Made by a program: the position numbers and the translations under genes
Shown here: one piece after another, positions 16,777-23,190 of the stretch
Position numbering within the stretch: the stretch's first letter is position 1
How the letters are laid out: every line of letters starts with the position of its first letter
Source: an uncultured Oscillospiraceae bacterium
GTDB taxonomy: Bacteria; Bacillota; Clostridia; Oscillospirales; Acutalibacteraceae
Length of the DNA: 28,484 bases
NCBI GenBank assembly: GCA_905192745.1
Contig: CAJJLZ010000031.1
Location: 1-28,484 of the forward strand
Direction: 5' to 3'
The notes under the pieces: generated by a model
Seen by the model: only the letters and a program-made list of their open reading frames with translations
The model's database searches: none
Told to the model about the DNA's origin: nothing

Positions 16777-18180
16777 TTGAAACAGAACGGAAAACCGAGA
16801 AACGCACCGGTTGCTTTGGGACTGGCCCTGCTCCTGCTTCTGTCGGGGGGATGCGGAGCGCGGAAGGAAAACGTTTCCTCATCTGCGGGAGAGGAGGCCG
16901 GCCGACCGGCGGCTTTTGCCGAAGCGACGGCCTCGCTGATTGGTCCTTCGGTCGTGGCACCGGGACGGCTGAGCGCCGTCAGCCGTCGTAAGCTGGAAAC
17001 CTCCGACGCGCCGCGTTCCCCGGGAACGGCGACCACCGCCCCCGGCCTGCCGTCGGATGAGAAGGCGGAGGAATTCCGGGGCATCTGGCTGTCCTATATC
17101 GAGCTGAACGCCCTGCTGAAGGGGAAAACCGCCGAGCAGGCGGGCGCGGCTCTGGACAAGGTGATGGAAGACGCGGCTTCCTACGGGCTGAACGCGGTGG
17201 TTTTTCACGTTCGGGCAATGAGCGACGCTTACTACCAAAGCGCTCTCTTTCCGCCGGCGGCGGCGGCGAAAACGCTGCTGGAGAGCGGCTTTGATCCGCT
17301 GACCTATGCGGTAAAGGCGGCCCATGCCCGCGGACTTCAGCTTCATGCCTGGGTTAATCCCTATCGGATTGGGGTAAATAAGGAAAATGCCGGCTGCGGG
17401 GACATCTTCGGCGCGTCCTCCGGCGGGGCCATGTATTATTACTACAATCCCGCGTCGGAGGATGCGCAGTCGCTCATTCTGCGGGGGGTAGAGGAGATTG
17501 TGGAGAATTACGAAGTAGACGGAGTTCAGTTCGATGATTATTTCTATCCGAACAAGCCGGAGGTGATCCCGGCCGACGCTCCCGCCGATTTTGAAAAAGA
17601 GGACTACGCGGCCTATATCAAGGCGGGCGGCGCGCTCGGGATCGGCGACTGGCGGCGGGCGCAGGTGGATGTGCTGGTGTCCGGCGTATACCAGCGGGTT
17701 CATGCACGCAGGGGCTGTGTGTTCGGAATCAGCCCGGACTACAACGCCGACAAGGATTATTCTTCTCTTTACGCGGATGTGAAGGGCTGGACCGCCGCGT
17801 CCGGTTATATCGATTATATCTGCCCGCAGATTTATTTCGGCTTTGAAAATTCCTCCGCTCCGTTTGACCGGGCGGTGGCCGCCTGGACGGCCTATCCGCG
17901 GCATTCGTCGGTGCGGCTGTATGTCGGTCTGGGCCTGTACAAAACCGGCGTGTCTCCCGATGCTTACGCGGGCGGGGGGAAGGAGGAATGGGCCGGCCAC
18001 AGCGATATTATGAAACGGTCGGTGGAACTTCTGCGGGCGAACAACGCGGTGACCGGCATGGTTTTTTACAGCTACAGCAGCTTTGACGCGGCCACCCGCT
18101 CTCCTGCTTCCGGGCAGACCTATCGGGAGGAAATCGGGCGGCAGGAGGTCGAAAACCTTCTGTATTTGCTGCGAAATTAG
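16777..18180 (+). CDS. GHL10/YngK-family glycosyl hydrolase-like lipoprotein
   Basis: This 467-residue protein starts at TTG, chosen because GGAGGTG lies 7 nt upstream and because it places a lipoprotein signal at the N-terminus (hydrophobic 12-22, lipobox with C26). A longer reading from 16,696 has no ribosome site. After a Ser/Ala-rich linker, the GHL10 (DUF187, PF02638-type) domain runs from about 97 to 430. It begins at FRGIWLSYIELN, with HVRAMSDAYYQSALFP, LHAWVNPYRIG and DGVQFDDYFYP as family landmarks. Such proteins are TIM-barrel lipoproteins thought to act on cell-surface glycans or peptidoglycan; the true substrate is not settled. It stands alone between the DUF1294 gene and the activase gene. 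Confidence 0.88.
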   Translation: MKQNGKPRNAPVALGLALLLLLSGGCGARKENVSSSAGEEAGRPAAFAEATASLIGPSVVAPGRLSAVSRRKLETSDAPRSPGTATTAPGLPSDEKAEEFRGIWLSYIELNALLKGKTAEQAGAALDKVMEDAASYGLNAVVFHVRAMSDAYYQSALFPPAAAAKTLLESGFDPLTYAVKAAHARGLQLHAWVNPYRIGVNKENAGCGDIFGASSGGAMYYYYNPASEDAQSLILRGVEEIVENYEVDGVQFDDYFYPNKPEVIPADAPADFEKEDYAAYIKAGGALGIGDWRRAQVDVLVSGVYQRVHARRGCVFGISPDYNADKDYSSLYADVKGWTAASGYIDYICPQIYFGFENSSAPFDRAVAAWTAYPRHSSVRLYVGLGLYKTGVSPDAYAGGGKEEWAGHSDIMKRSVELLRANNAVTGMVFYSYSSFDAATRSPASGQTYREEIGRQEVENLLYLLRN

Positions 18181-18233
18181 ATACAATTCGTTATTAATCG
18201 ACATGGATATACATTTTGTAATGAATATCCTGC

Positions 18234-18262
18234 GCCCTGACCGCCCGGCCGGCAGGGCTTCA
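18234..18262 (+). terminator. Possible weak terminator after the GHL10 gene
   Basis: GCCCTG (18,234-18,239) pairs with CAGGGC (18,253-18,258), extended by CCG/CGG inside. Only a short T-poor tail follows, so termination is uncertain. The rest of the 119-nt gap holds an imperfect dyad GGATAT/ATATCC (about 18,206-18,230). Confidence 0.35.
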
Positions 18263-18299
18263 AAAAGTTTAAGATGTGCAAAAGGAAGGATCGGTAACC

Positions 18300-19181
18300 A
18301 TGCAGGGAACCATTTTTGATATTCAGCGGTTTTGTCTGGACGACGGGCCGGGCATCCGTACCACGGTATTTCTCAAGGGCTGTATGCTCCGCTGTGCCTG
18401 GTGTCATAACCCGGAATCCCTCTCCGACAAGGTACAACTCGCGTATTATGAGAGCAAATGTGTTCACTGCGGCCGCTGCGCCGCCGTCTGCCCGCAGGGC
18501 GTTCATTCCTTCACACCGGCAGGGGAGCATCGGGTGGATTTTTCCGCCTGTGCCGCCTGCGGAAAATGCGTGGAAGCCTGTCCGTCCGACGCGCTCGCCC
18601 TGCTCGGACACCGGATGGAGGCGGCGGACGTGATCGATCAGGTGATGCGGGACGAGGCGTATTACCGTCATTCGGGCGGCGGGGTGACCTTTTCGGGCGG
18701 GGAGCCCACCATGCAGTTTCTCTTTCTGAAGGAGCTGCTGCGTCTGGCAAAGGCGCGCGGACTCCATACCTGCATTGAAACCAACGGCTGTCTGGCGCCC
18801 GACCGAATGCGGGAGCTGCTGCCGGATATTGATCTGGTGCTGTTGGATTATAAAATGACGGATGAGGCCATGCACCGGCAGTATGTGGGGATTGACCGCT
18901 CGGCCGTGCTGGCCGCCTTTGCTCTGCTGGGCGAGGAAAAACAGCCGGTGGTACTGCGCGCGCCGATCATTCCGGGGCTGAATGACAATGAGGAGCACTT
19001 TGCCGCCATCCGCGCCCTGAAAGCGAAATACCCCAATATCCGGCGGGCGCAGGTGATGCCTTATCATACCATCGGGCGGGGAAAATATGGCGAAATCGGG
19101 CTTCCTTATACGCTTTCCTCTCTGGAAAACGCCACGGAGGAACAGCGTGCCGTCTGGCAGGCCCGGGTGGATGCGGAATGA
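18300..19181 (+). CDS. Glycyl-radical enzyme activating protein (radical SAM)
   Basis: This 293-residue protein belongs to the pyruvate-formate-lyase activase family, which installs a glycyl radical on a partner enzyme using S-adenosylmethionine. Visible features are the entry motif GPGIRTTVFLKGC, the CX3CX2C radical-SAM cluster (C28, C32, C35), and two ferredoxin-type CxxCxxCxxxCP clusters (about 52-90). SGGEP (about 134-138) is the SAM site. The two extra clusters are typical of activases for non-PFL glycyl radical enzymes such as choline, glycerol, 4-hydroxyphenylacetate or isethionate lyases. The ATG follows AAGGAAGGA at 9 nt. No partner glycyl radical enzyme is in the window. The next features are a Crp-type operator 3 nt after the stop and a terminator. 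Confidence 0.92.
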   Translation: MQGTIFDIQRFCLDDGPGIRTTVFLKGCMLRCAWCHNPESLSDKVQLAYYESKCVHCGRCAAVCPQGVHSFTPAGEHRVDFSACAACGKCVEACPSDALALLGHRMEAADVIDQVMRDEAYYRHSGGGVTFSGGEPTMQFLFLKELLRLAKARGLHTCIETNGCLAPDRMRELLPDIDLVLLDYKMTDEAMHRQYVGIDRSAVLAAFALLGEEKQPVVLRAPIIPGLNDNEEHFAAIRALKAKYPNIRRAQVMPYHTIGRGKYGEIGLPYTLSSLENATEEQRAVWQARVDAE

Positions 19182-19184
19182 ACC

Positions 19185-19200
19185 TGTCCCAAATGGGACA
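19185..19200. promoter_or_regulatory. Crp/Fnr-type operator, copy 1
   Basis: TGTCCCAAATGGGACA is a perfect 6+6 palindrome around AAAT. It begins 3 nt after the activase stop codon and lies about 87 nt upstream of the regulator gene's -10 box. It matches copy 2 apart from the central 4 nt. Confidence 0.75.
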
Positions 19201-19208
19201 CATAATAC

Positions 19209-19237
19209 AAAAACCGCCGGGAAACCGGCGGTTTTTT
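19209..19237 (+). terminator. Terminator of the activase gene
   Basis: A perfect stem AAAAACCGCCGG/CCGGCGGTTTTT closes a GAAA tetraloop and ends in six T. It separates the activase gene from the regulator gene and can act in both directions. Confidence 0.88.
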
Positions 19238-19252
19238 CTGTATTTTCCAGAC

Positions 19253-19280
19253 TTGTAAAGGACAACGGAACTGGTATAAT
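19253..19280 (+). promoter_or_regulatory. Promoter of the Crp/Fnr-family regulator
   Basis: An extended -10 element TGGTATAAT ends at 19,280. A partial -35 TTGTAA lies at 19,253-19,258 with 16 nt spacing. The expected start near 19,287 lies just before operator copy 2. Confidence 0.7.
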
Positions 19281-19292
19281 AGGCTTAAGAAA

Positions 19293-19308
19293 TGTCCCGT
19301 TTGGGACA
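19293..19308. promoter_or_regulatory. Crp/Fnr-type operator, copy 2 (autorepression site)
   Basis: TGTCCCGTTTGGGACA has the same half-sites as the copy at 19,185. It sits at about +6 to +21 relative to the predicted start, a position where a bound protein would block transcription of the regulator gene. Confidence 0.78.
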
Positions 19309-19332
19309 GATTTCGGAAAGGCGGAACAGCCG

Positions 19333-20040
19333 ATGAACAAGCCGACCGGTTCCCCTGAAACGCCGTTTTCCCCGGAAGAACCGCTGGTTTCTGAAAAGAT
19401 CTTCCTCTTTCGGGGAATGGGGGAAGAAGAGACGCGCGAACTGCTGCGAGACCTGCCGCTCCCCCGGACATACCATAAAGGCGAGGCGATTTATACCCCG
19501 CAGACTTTCCGGCGGGCCTTGGGAATCCTGCTTTCCGGCCGGGCGGAAGCGGTTCGTACCGCCGACGGCCGGCGGGTGCTGATGAACCGGTTCGAGCCGG
19601 GGAGCTGTTTCGGCGCGGCGGCGCTTTACGGCAGCGGGGAGGACTATGTGACCGAAGTGCTGGCTTTGTCCGACTGCACGGTTCTGTTCCTGCCGCAGGA
19701 GACGCTGACCGCCTTTATGAAGCGGGATTTCCGGGTGGCGGAAAACTACATCCGTTTCCTCTCCGACCGTCTCCGCTTCCTCAACCGGCGGATCGCCGGT
19801 TTTACCGGCGGCGCGGCCGACCGGCGGCTGGCGCGGTATTTGTTGGAGCACTGCGGAGGAGACGGCGCGGTTTCCCTTCCGGGGAGCATGGTGGAGCTGG
19901 CGGCGGCGCTGAACGTCGGGCGTTCCAGCCTGTATCGCTCACTGGACGCGCTGGCGGAAGCTGGTCTGATCCGGCGGGAGGGACGGCGGATCTGCGTTAC
20001 GGATCTGGTTCGTTTGCAGGATGCGGCCGGCGCGGAATAA
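19333..20040 (+). CDS. Crp/Fnr-family transcriptional regulator
   Basis: This 235-residue protein has an N-terminal cyclic-nucleotide-binding-like beta barrel (about 25-145), a dimerisation helix (about 147-175) and a C-terminal winged helix (about 180-230). The probable recognition helix is in NVGRSSLYRSLDAL. There is no Fnr-type N-terminal Cys cluster, and I see no clear cAMP-binding RS/RT phosphate cassette, so the effector is unknown. The ATG follows GAAAGG; a longer in-frame reading overlaps the terminator and is rejected. Two identical palindromes flank its promoter, implying autoregulation and possibly control of the neighbouring activase and ABC importer genes. The ABC operon begins 79 nt after its stop with no strong promoter, so the two may be co-transcribed. 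Confidence 0.9.
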   Translation: MNKPTGSPETPFSPEEPLVSEKIFLFRGMGEEETRELLRDLPLPRTYHKGEAIYTPQTFRRALGILLSGRAEAVRTADGRRVLMNRFEPGSCFGAAALYGSGEDYVTEVLALSDCTVLFLPQETLTAFMKRDFRVAENYIRFLSDRLRFLNRRIAGFTGGAADRRLARYLLEHCGGDGAVSLPGSMVELAAALNVGRSSLYRSLDALAEAGLIRREGRRICVTDLVRLQDAAGAE

Positions 20041-20119
20041 CGCCGGTCCGCCTGAGATGATAAAAGTATCCAAGGGAATGGATTCCGGTACAATTCAGAA
20101 AAGGAAAGGTTTGAGGACA

Positions 20120-21184
20120 ATGACAGGTATGACTGACAGGAAACCCGGGAAAAGAGGTCTTGCGCTGCTGTCCGCCGTTCTGATGACGGCGTTGGCATTC
20201 ACGGGCTGCGGCAGCGGAAAAGGGACGGAAAGCACCGGCTCCGCCGCTTCTTCCACTGCAACGACCACCGGGACGGCGGAGAAAGCCGCTGTAAACGTGT
20301 TTGCCATCAAAGGGCCCACCGGGGTTGGTATGGTGAACCTGATGGCGGAAAATGACGCCAAAACAACGGTGAATTCCTACAACTTCCAAGTGGTTTCCTC
20401 CCCGGAAGAGGTGGTGGCGAAGATCGGCAACGGCGAAGCGGATATCGCGGCCGTTCCGACCAATCTCGCCTCCACCCTGTACAAGAGAACAAGCGGCAAG
20501 GTGCAGATGCTGGCGGTTAACACCCTCGGCGTGCTGTATATCATGGAGAACGGCGACACCATCCAGTCGGTCGCCGACCTGAGGGGGAAAACCATCTATT
20601 CCACCGGTCAGGGCGCCAACCCGGAGTATGTCCTGCGGTATATTCTGGAGAAAAACGGGATTGACCCCGATAAGGACGTAACGCTGGAGTTCCGTTCGGA
20701 AAACGATGAACTGGCCACTCTGCTCGCCAGCGGCGAGGCGAAGGTAGCGCTGGTGCCGGAACCGGTGGTTACCACTGTTAAGACCAAGAACGCCGATCTG
20801 CGCACGGCGCTGAACATGACCGAGGAATGGGACAAAGCGGCCGGCGGTGAAAGCAAGCTGATGATGGGCTGCGTGATCGCCCGCAAAGAGTTCATTGACC
20901 GGAATCCCGACGCGGTGAAGGCTTTTCTGACCGAGTATAAGGCATCCATTGAAAAGACGGCCGCCGATATCGAGGGCAGCGCCGCGCTGTGTGAACAGTA
21001 CGGGATTATCCCCAAGGCGGCGATTGCCAAGGCGGCGATTCCGGGCTGCAACTTGACCTATGTGGACGGGGATGCTATGATGGAGCAGATCAAGGGATAT
21101 TTCGACGTGCTGTTTGCCGCGAATCCCCAGTCCATCGGAGGAGCGCTGCCGGATGATGCGTTCTACTACAACGCCTCAAAATAA
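20120..21184 (+). CDS. ABC transporter substrate-binding lipoprotein (SsuA/NMT1 type)
   Basis: This 354-residue lipoprotein has hydrophobic residues 13-27 and a lipobox ending at C30. After a Ser/Thr-rich linker, the mature domain (about 55-350) carries NMT1/SsuA-like features: a GEADIAAVPTNLA segment, DLRGKTIYSTGQGANPEYVLRYIL, and a C-terminal helical lobe. Family ligands include sulfonates, nitrate, thiamine precursors and small organic ions; the ligand here cannot be read. The start at 20,120 is preceded by AAGGAAAGG at 10 nt and GAGG at 3 nt; Met at 20,129 is an alternative. The permease gene overlaps its 3' end by 32 nt, which points to translational coupling. Confidence 0.88.
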   Translation: MTGMTDRKPGKRGLALLSAVLMTALAFTGCGSGKGTESTGSAASSTATTTGTAEKAAVNVFAIKGPTGVGMVNLMAENDAKTTVNSYNFQVVSSPEEVVAKIGNGEADIAAVPTNLASTLYKRTSGKVQMLAVNTLGVLYIMENGDTIQSVADLRGKTIYSTGQGANPEYVLRYILEKNGIDPDKDVTLEFRSENDELATLLASGEAKVALVPEPVVTTVKTKNADLRTALNMTEEWDKAAGGESKLMMGCVIARKEFIDRNPDAVKAFLTEYKASIEKTAADIEGSAALCEQYGIIPKAAIAKAAIPGCNLTYVDGDAMMEQIKGYFDVLFAANPQSIGGALPDDAFYYNASK

Positions 21185-21959
21185 ACCGAATATTCCTGGT
21201 TTTGTCCGGCGGATGGCCGTCGGCGCGGGCGTGCTGGTCTTCTGGCTGGCCGTCTGGCAGGGAATCAGTATGCTGGTGGCGCAGGAACTGTTGGTTCCTG
21301 CGCCATTGGTGGTTGCGCGCGCTTTGGGCCGGCTGGCGGGAACCGCCGCTTTCTGGACGGCGGCGGGCCGCTCCCTTCTCCGGGTGATGGAAGGCTTCCT
21401 GCTCGCCGTGGCGGCGGGCTGCCTGCTCAGCGTAATGACCACCCGCTTCCGTGCGGCGAAGGCGCTGCTCTCCCCGCTGCTGCACGTTGTGCGGGCCGCG
21501 CCGGTTGCTTCCTTCATCATTCTGGCGCTGGTGTGGATCAAAACCAATACGCTGCCGGTGTTCATCGCTTTCCTGATGGTGGTGCCGGTGGTATGGGGAA
21601 ATGTGGAAAAAGGAATCCGGGCGACCGATCCGCAGCTGCTCGAAATGGCGCGAACCTATCGTTTTAGTCCGCCGAAAACCCTGCGCCGGGTCTGGATTCC
21701 GTCGGTTATGCCGTATTTTATGGCGGCCTGCACCACCGGCCTTGGCTTTGCGTGGAAATCGGGAATCGCCGCGGAGGTCATCTGCCGCCCCGCCCAATCC
21801 ATCGGGAAGTATCTGCAGGACGCGAAGCTTACCCTCGAAACGCCGGACGTGTTTGCCTGGACGATCACGGTGGTGACGCTCAGTCTGCTGTTGGAAAAGC
21901 TGCTGGTGGCCGCCGCCCGGCGATTCGGAAGGCGGTATGGCGCAGAGACCGGAAGGTAA
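21153..21959 (+). CDS. ABC transporter permease (SsuC/TauC type)
   Basis: This 268-residue protein has about six transmembrane helices. The conserved cytoplasmic EAA-type loop appears around residues 150-185 (KGIRATDPQLLEMARTY followed by a LRRVWIPSVMPYF segment), which docks to the ATPase. The start at 21,153 (Met-Met) follows GGAGGAG with 9 nt spacing and overlaps the binding-protein gene by 32 nt; a longer reading has no ribosome site. Together with the flanking genes it forms a complete importer. Confidence 0.9.
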   Translation: MMRSTTTPQNKPNIPGFVRRMAVGAGVLVFWLAVWQGISMLVAQELLVPAPLVVARALGRLAGTAAFWTAAGRSLLRVMEGFLLAVAAGCLLSVMTTRFRAAKALLSPLLHVVRAAPVASFIILALVWIKTNTLPVFIAFLMVVPVVWGNVEKGIRATDPQLLEMARTYRFSPPKTLRRVWIPSVMPYFMAACTTGLGFAWKSGIAAEVICRPAQSIGKYLQDAKLTLETPDVFAWTITVVTLSLLLEKLLVAAARRFGRRYGAETGR

Positions 21960-22013
21960 CCGTCCGGTGACGGCGGACATCCGGTAAATTTGGAAGGGAA
22001 GGAGACGGCGGAG

Positions 22014-22661
22014 ATGGCGATTGCGCTGCAGCAGGTCGATTTTGCATATCCCGACGGTACGGCGGTACTGCGGGATTTTTCCCTGATACTGCCGGCGCAG
22101 GGGGCGGTCTGCTTGTTCGGCCCTTCCGGCTGCGGAAAAACCACCCTGCTGCGTCTGCTCGCGGGGCTGGAAACGCCGCAGTCGGGCCGTATCGAGGAGA
22201 CGGCGGCGGAGCGCTGCCGCCCGCATGGAAAAAACGGCGCGGCTTCGCCCCTGCGGGTATCCATGGTTTTTCAGGAGAACCGCCTTCTGCCCTGGGATAC
22301 GGCGTTGGAAAACGTCGCTTCGGTGCTGGAGGGGGCGGACGCGTCCGACCGCGCTATGGGCTGGCTGGAGCGGGTCGGGCTGGCGGAGGCGGCCGGAAAA
22401 CGGCCGTCCGAACTGAGCGGCGGTATGCAGCGGCGGGTGGCGATCGCCCGGGCGCTGGCCTATCCTTCCGATTTGCTGATTCTGGACGAACCGTTCGCCG
22501 GACTGGATGAAGGTCTGTGGACCTCCATCGCGGCGCTGATCGCATCCGGGAGCGCCGTGCGTCCCACCGTACTGGTTACCCATGTGCGGGAAGAAGCCGA
22601 AGCGATGGACGCCCATATCCTCCGTCTGGATGGACCGCCCCTGCGAATCGTTGGGGAATAA
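22014..22661 (+). CDS. ABC transporter ATP-binding protein (SsuB type)
   Basis: This 215-residue ATPase is short for the family but complete in motifs: Walker A GPSGCGKT (36-43), a Q-loop in VFQENRLLPW, signature LSGGMQ (134-139), Walker B ending at D158-E159, and the switch His in VTHVREEAEAM. The FQENRLLPW context is typical of nitrate/sulfonate/taurine importers. The ATG follows AAGGAG at 9 nt. It is the last gene of the importer operon and no strong terminator follows directly; the next one is at 22,812. Confidence 0.92.
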   Translation: MAIALQQVDFAYPDGTAVLRDFSLILPAQGAVCLFGPSGCGKTTLLRLLAGLETPQSGRIEETAAERCRPHGKNGAASPLRVSMVFQENRLLPWDTALENVASVLEGADASDRAMGWLERVGLAEAAGKRPSELSGGMQRRVAIARALAYPSDLLILDEPFAGLDEGLWTSIAALIASGSAVRPTVLVTHVREEAEAMDAHILRLDGPPLRIVGE

Positions 22662-22751
22662 ACGGACCGCCCCGCTGAAAAGTTGAAAAAATCCGTCCAT
22701 AGGCAGGAATCATAATGAAGCGATACAAAAAAGATAAAAGGGTAAGCGAAT

Positions 22752-22800
22752 ATGCACACGCCACATAAGGCAGTAATTGCAAAATACTAACTTATGGGCG
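22752..22800 (+). promoter_or_regulatory. Candidate leader peptide with overlapping hairpin
   Basis: A 12-codon reading frame (MHTPHKAVIAKY, 22,752-22,790) follows AAAAGGG at 9 nt. A hairpin overlaps it: CGCC-CATAAG (22,759-22,769, one bulged A) pairs with CTTATGGGCG (22,791-22,800), which begins 1 nt after the leader stop. A ribosome finishing the leader would disrupt this hairpin. A strong terminator follows at 22,812. The layout is that of ribosome-mediated attenuation, such as seen upstream of ribosome-targeting antibiotic resistance genes. No promoter with good boxes was found upstream. Confidence 0.5.
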
Positions 22801-22811
22801 TTGCAAGAGGG

Positions 22812-22856
22812 AAAGACAGAGAGAAAGGTTTAATCGCCTTTCTCTCTGTCTTTTTT
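22812..22856 (+). terminator. Strong intrinsic terminator (possible attenuator)
   Basis: A perfect 16-bp stem AAGACAGAGAGAAAGG / CCTTTCTCTCTGTCTT closes an 8-nt loop and continues into a T6 run. It lies between the candidate leader peptide and the 48-residue gene, and would also end read-through from the ABC operon. Confidence 0.88.
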
Positions 22857-22934
22857 ATGCTTATTTGCGGTACATTCGACTATACGGCTTTCTTTGAGTG
22901 GAATTATGAAAGAAACTCAAAGGAGGTCAGCAAT

Positions 22935-23081
22935 ATGCGAGAAAAGAAGTATTACATAGCGTTTGACGGGTATGAGCGTGGGGTGATGGAAAATGCCCTA
23001 AACGAAATGCGGAACAGCCTACTCCAACAAGGTCGGTACACCGATGCGGCGGACGAGGTTCTTTTGAAAATCACCACCTAA
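22935..23081 (+). CDS. Small protein of the type carried on Firmicutes conjugative elements
   Basis: This 48-residue protein begins MREKKYYIAFDGYERG and has a NALNEMRNSLLQQGRYTDAADEVLLK helix. Proteins of this pattern (a YIxFDxYE start and a GRYTDAxDEVLLK end) are common in Tn916/Tn1549-like elements and their function is unknown. It is shorter than most relatives I recall, so it may be C-terminally truncated. The ATG follows a strong AGGAGGT. That site is partly covered by a CTTTGAGT/ACTCAAAG hairpin (22,892-22,899 with 22,915-22,922), which could limit translation. Confidence 0.65.
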   Translation: MREKKYYIAFDGYERGVMENALNEMRNSLLQQGRYTDAADEVLLKITT

Positions 23082-23149
23082 CAAGACTGAATATAACCTA
23101 TTCGCCGATGTTAAGCGAGTTTACATCGGGCTTTGCTCCGAGTTAAAAT

Positions 23150-23185
23150 TTAAGGCGATAGTGAAATCAACCACTATCGCCTTAA
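23150..23185 (-). terminator. Terminator of the giant surface-protein gene
   Basis: A perfect 14-bp stem TTAAGGCGATAGTG/CACTATCGCCTTAA with an 8-nt loop sits 5 nt past the stop codon of the minus-strand gene. The minus-strand tail AAATTTTAA is only moderately T-rich. A further CCGATGT/ACATCGG hairpin lies at about 23,104-23,128. Confidence 0.75.
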
Positions 23186-23190
23186 TTATG

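Noticed and set aside
20060..20094. Separate promoter for the ABC importer (TACAAT at 20,089)
   Set aside because: No acceptable -35 at 16-18 nt and no copy of the regulator palindrome; co-transcription with the regulator gene is simpler.
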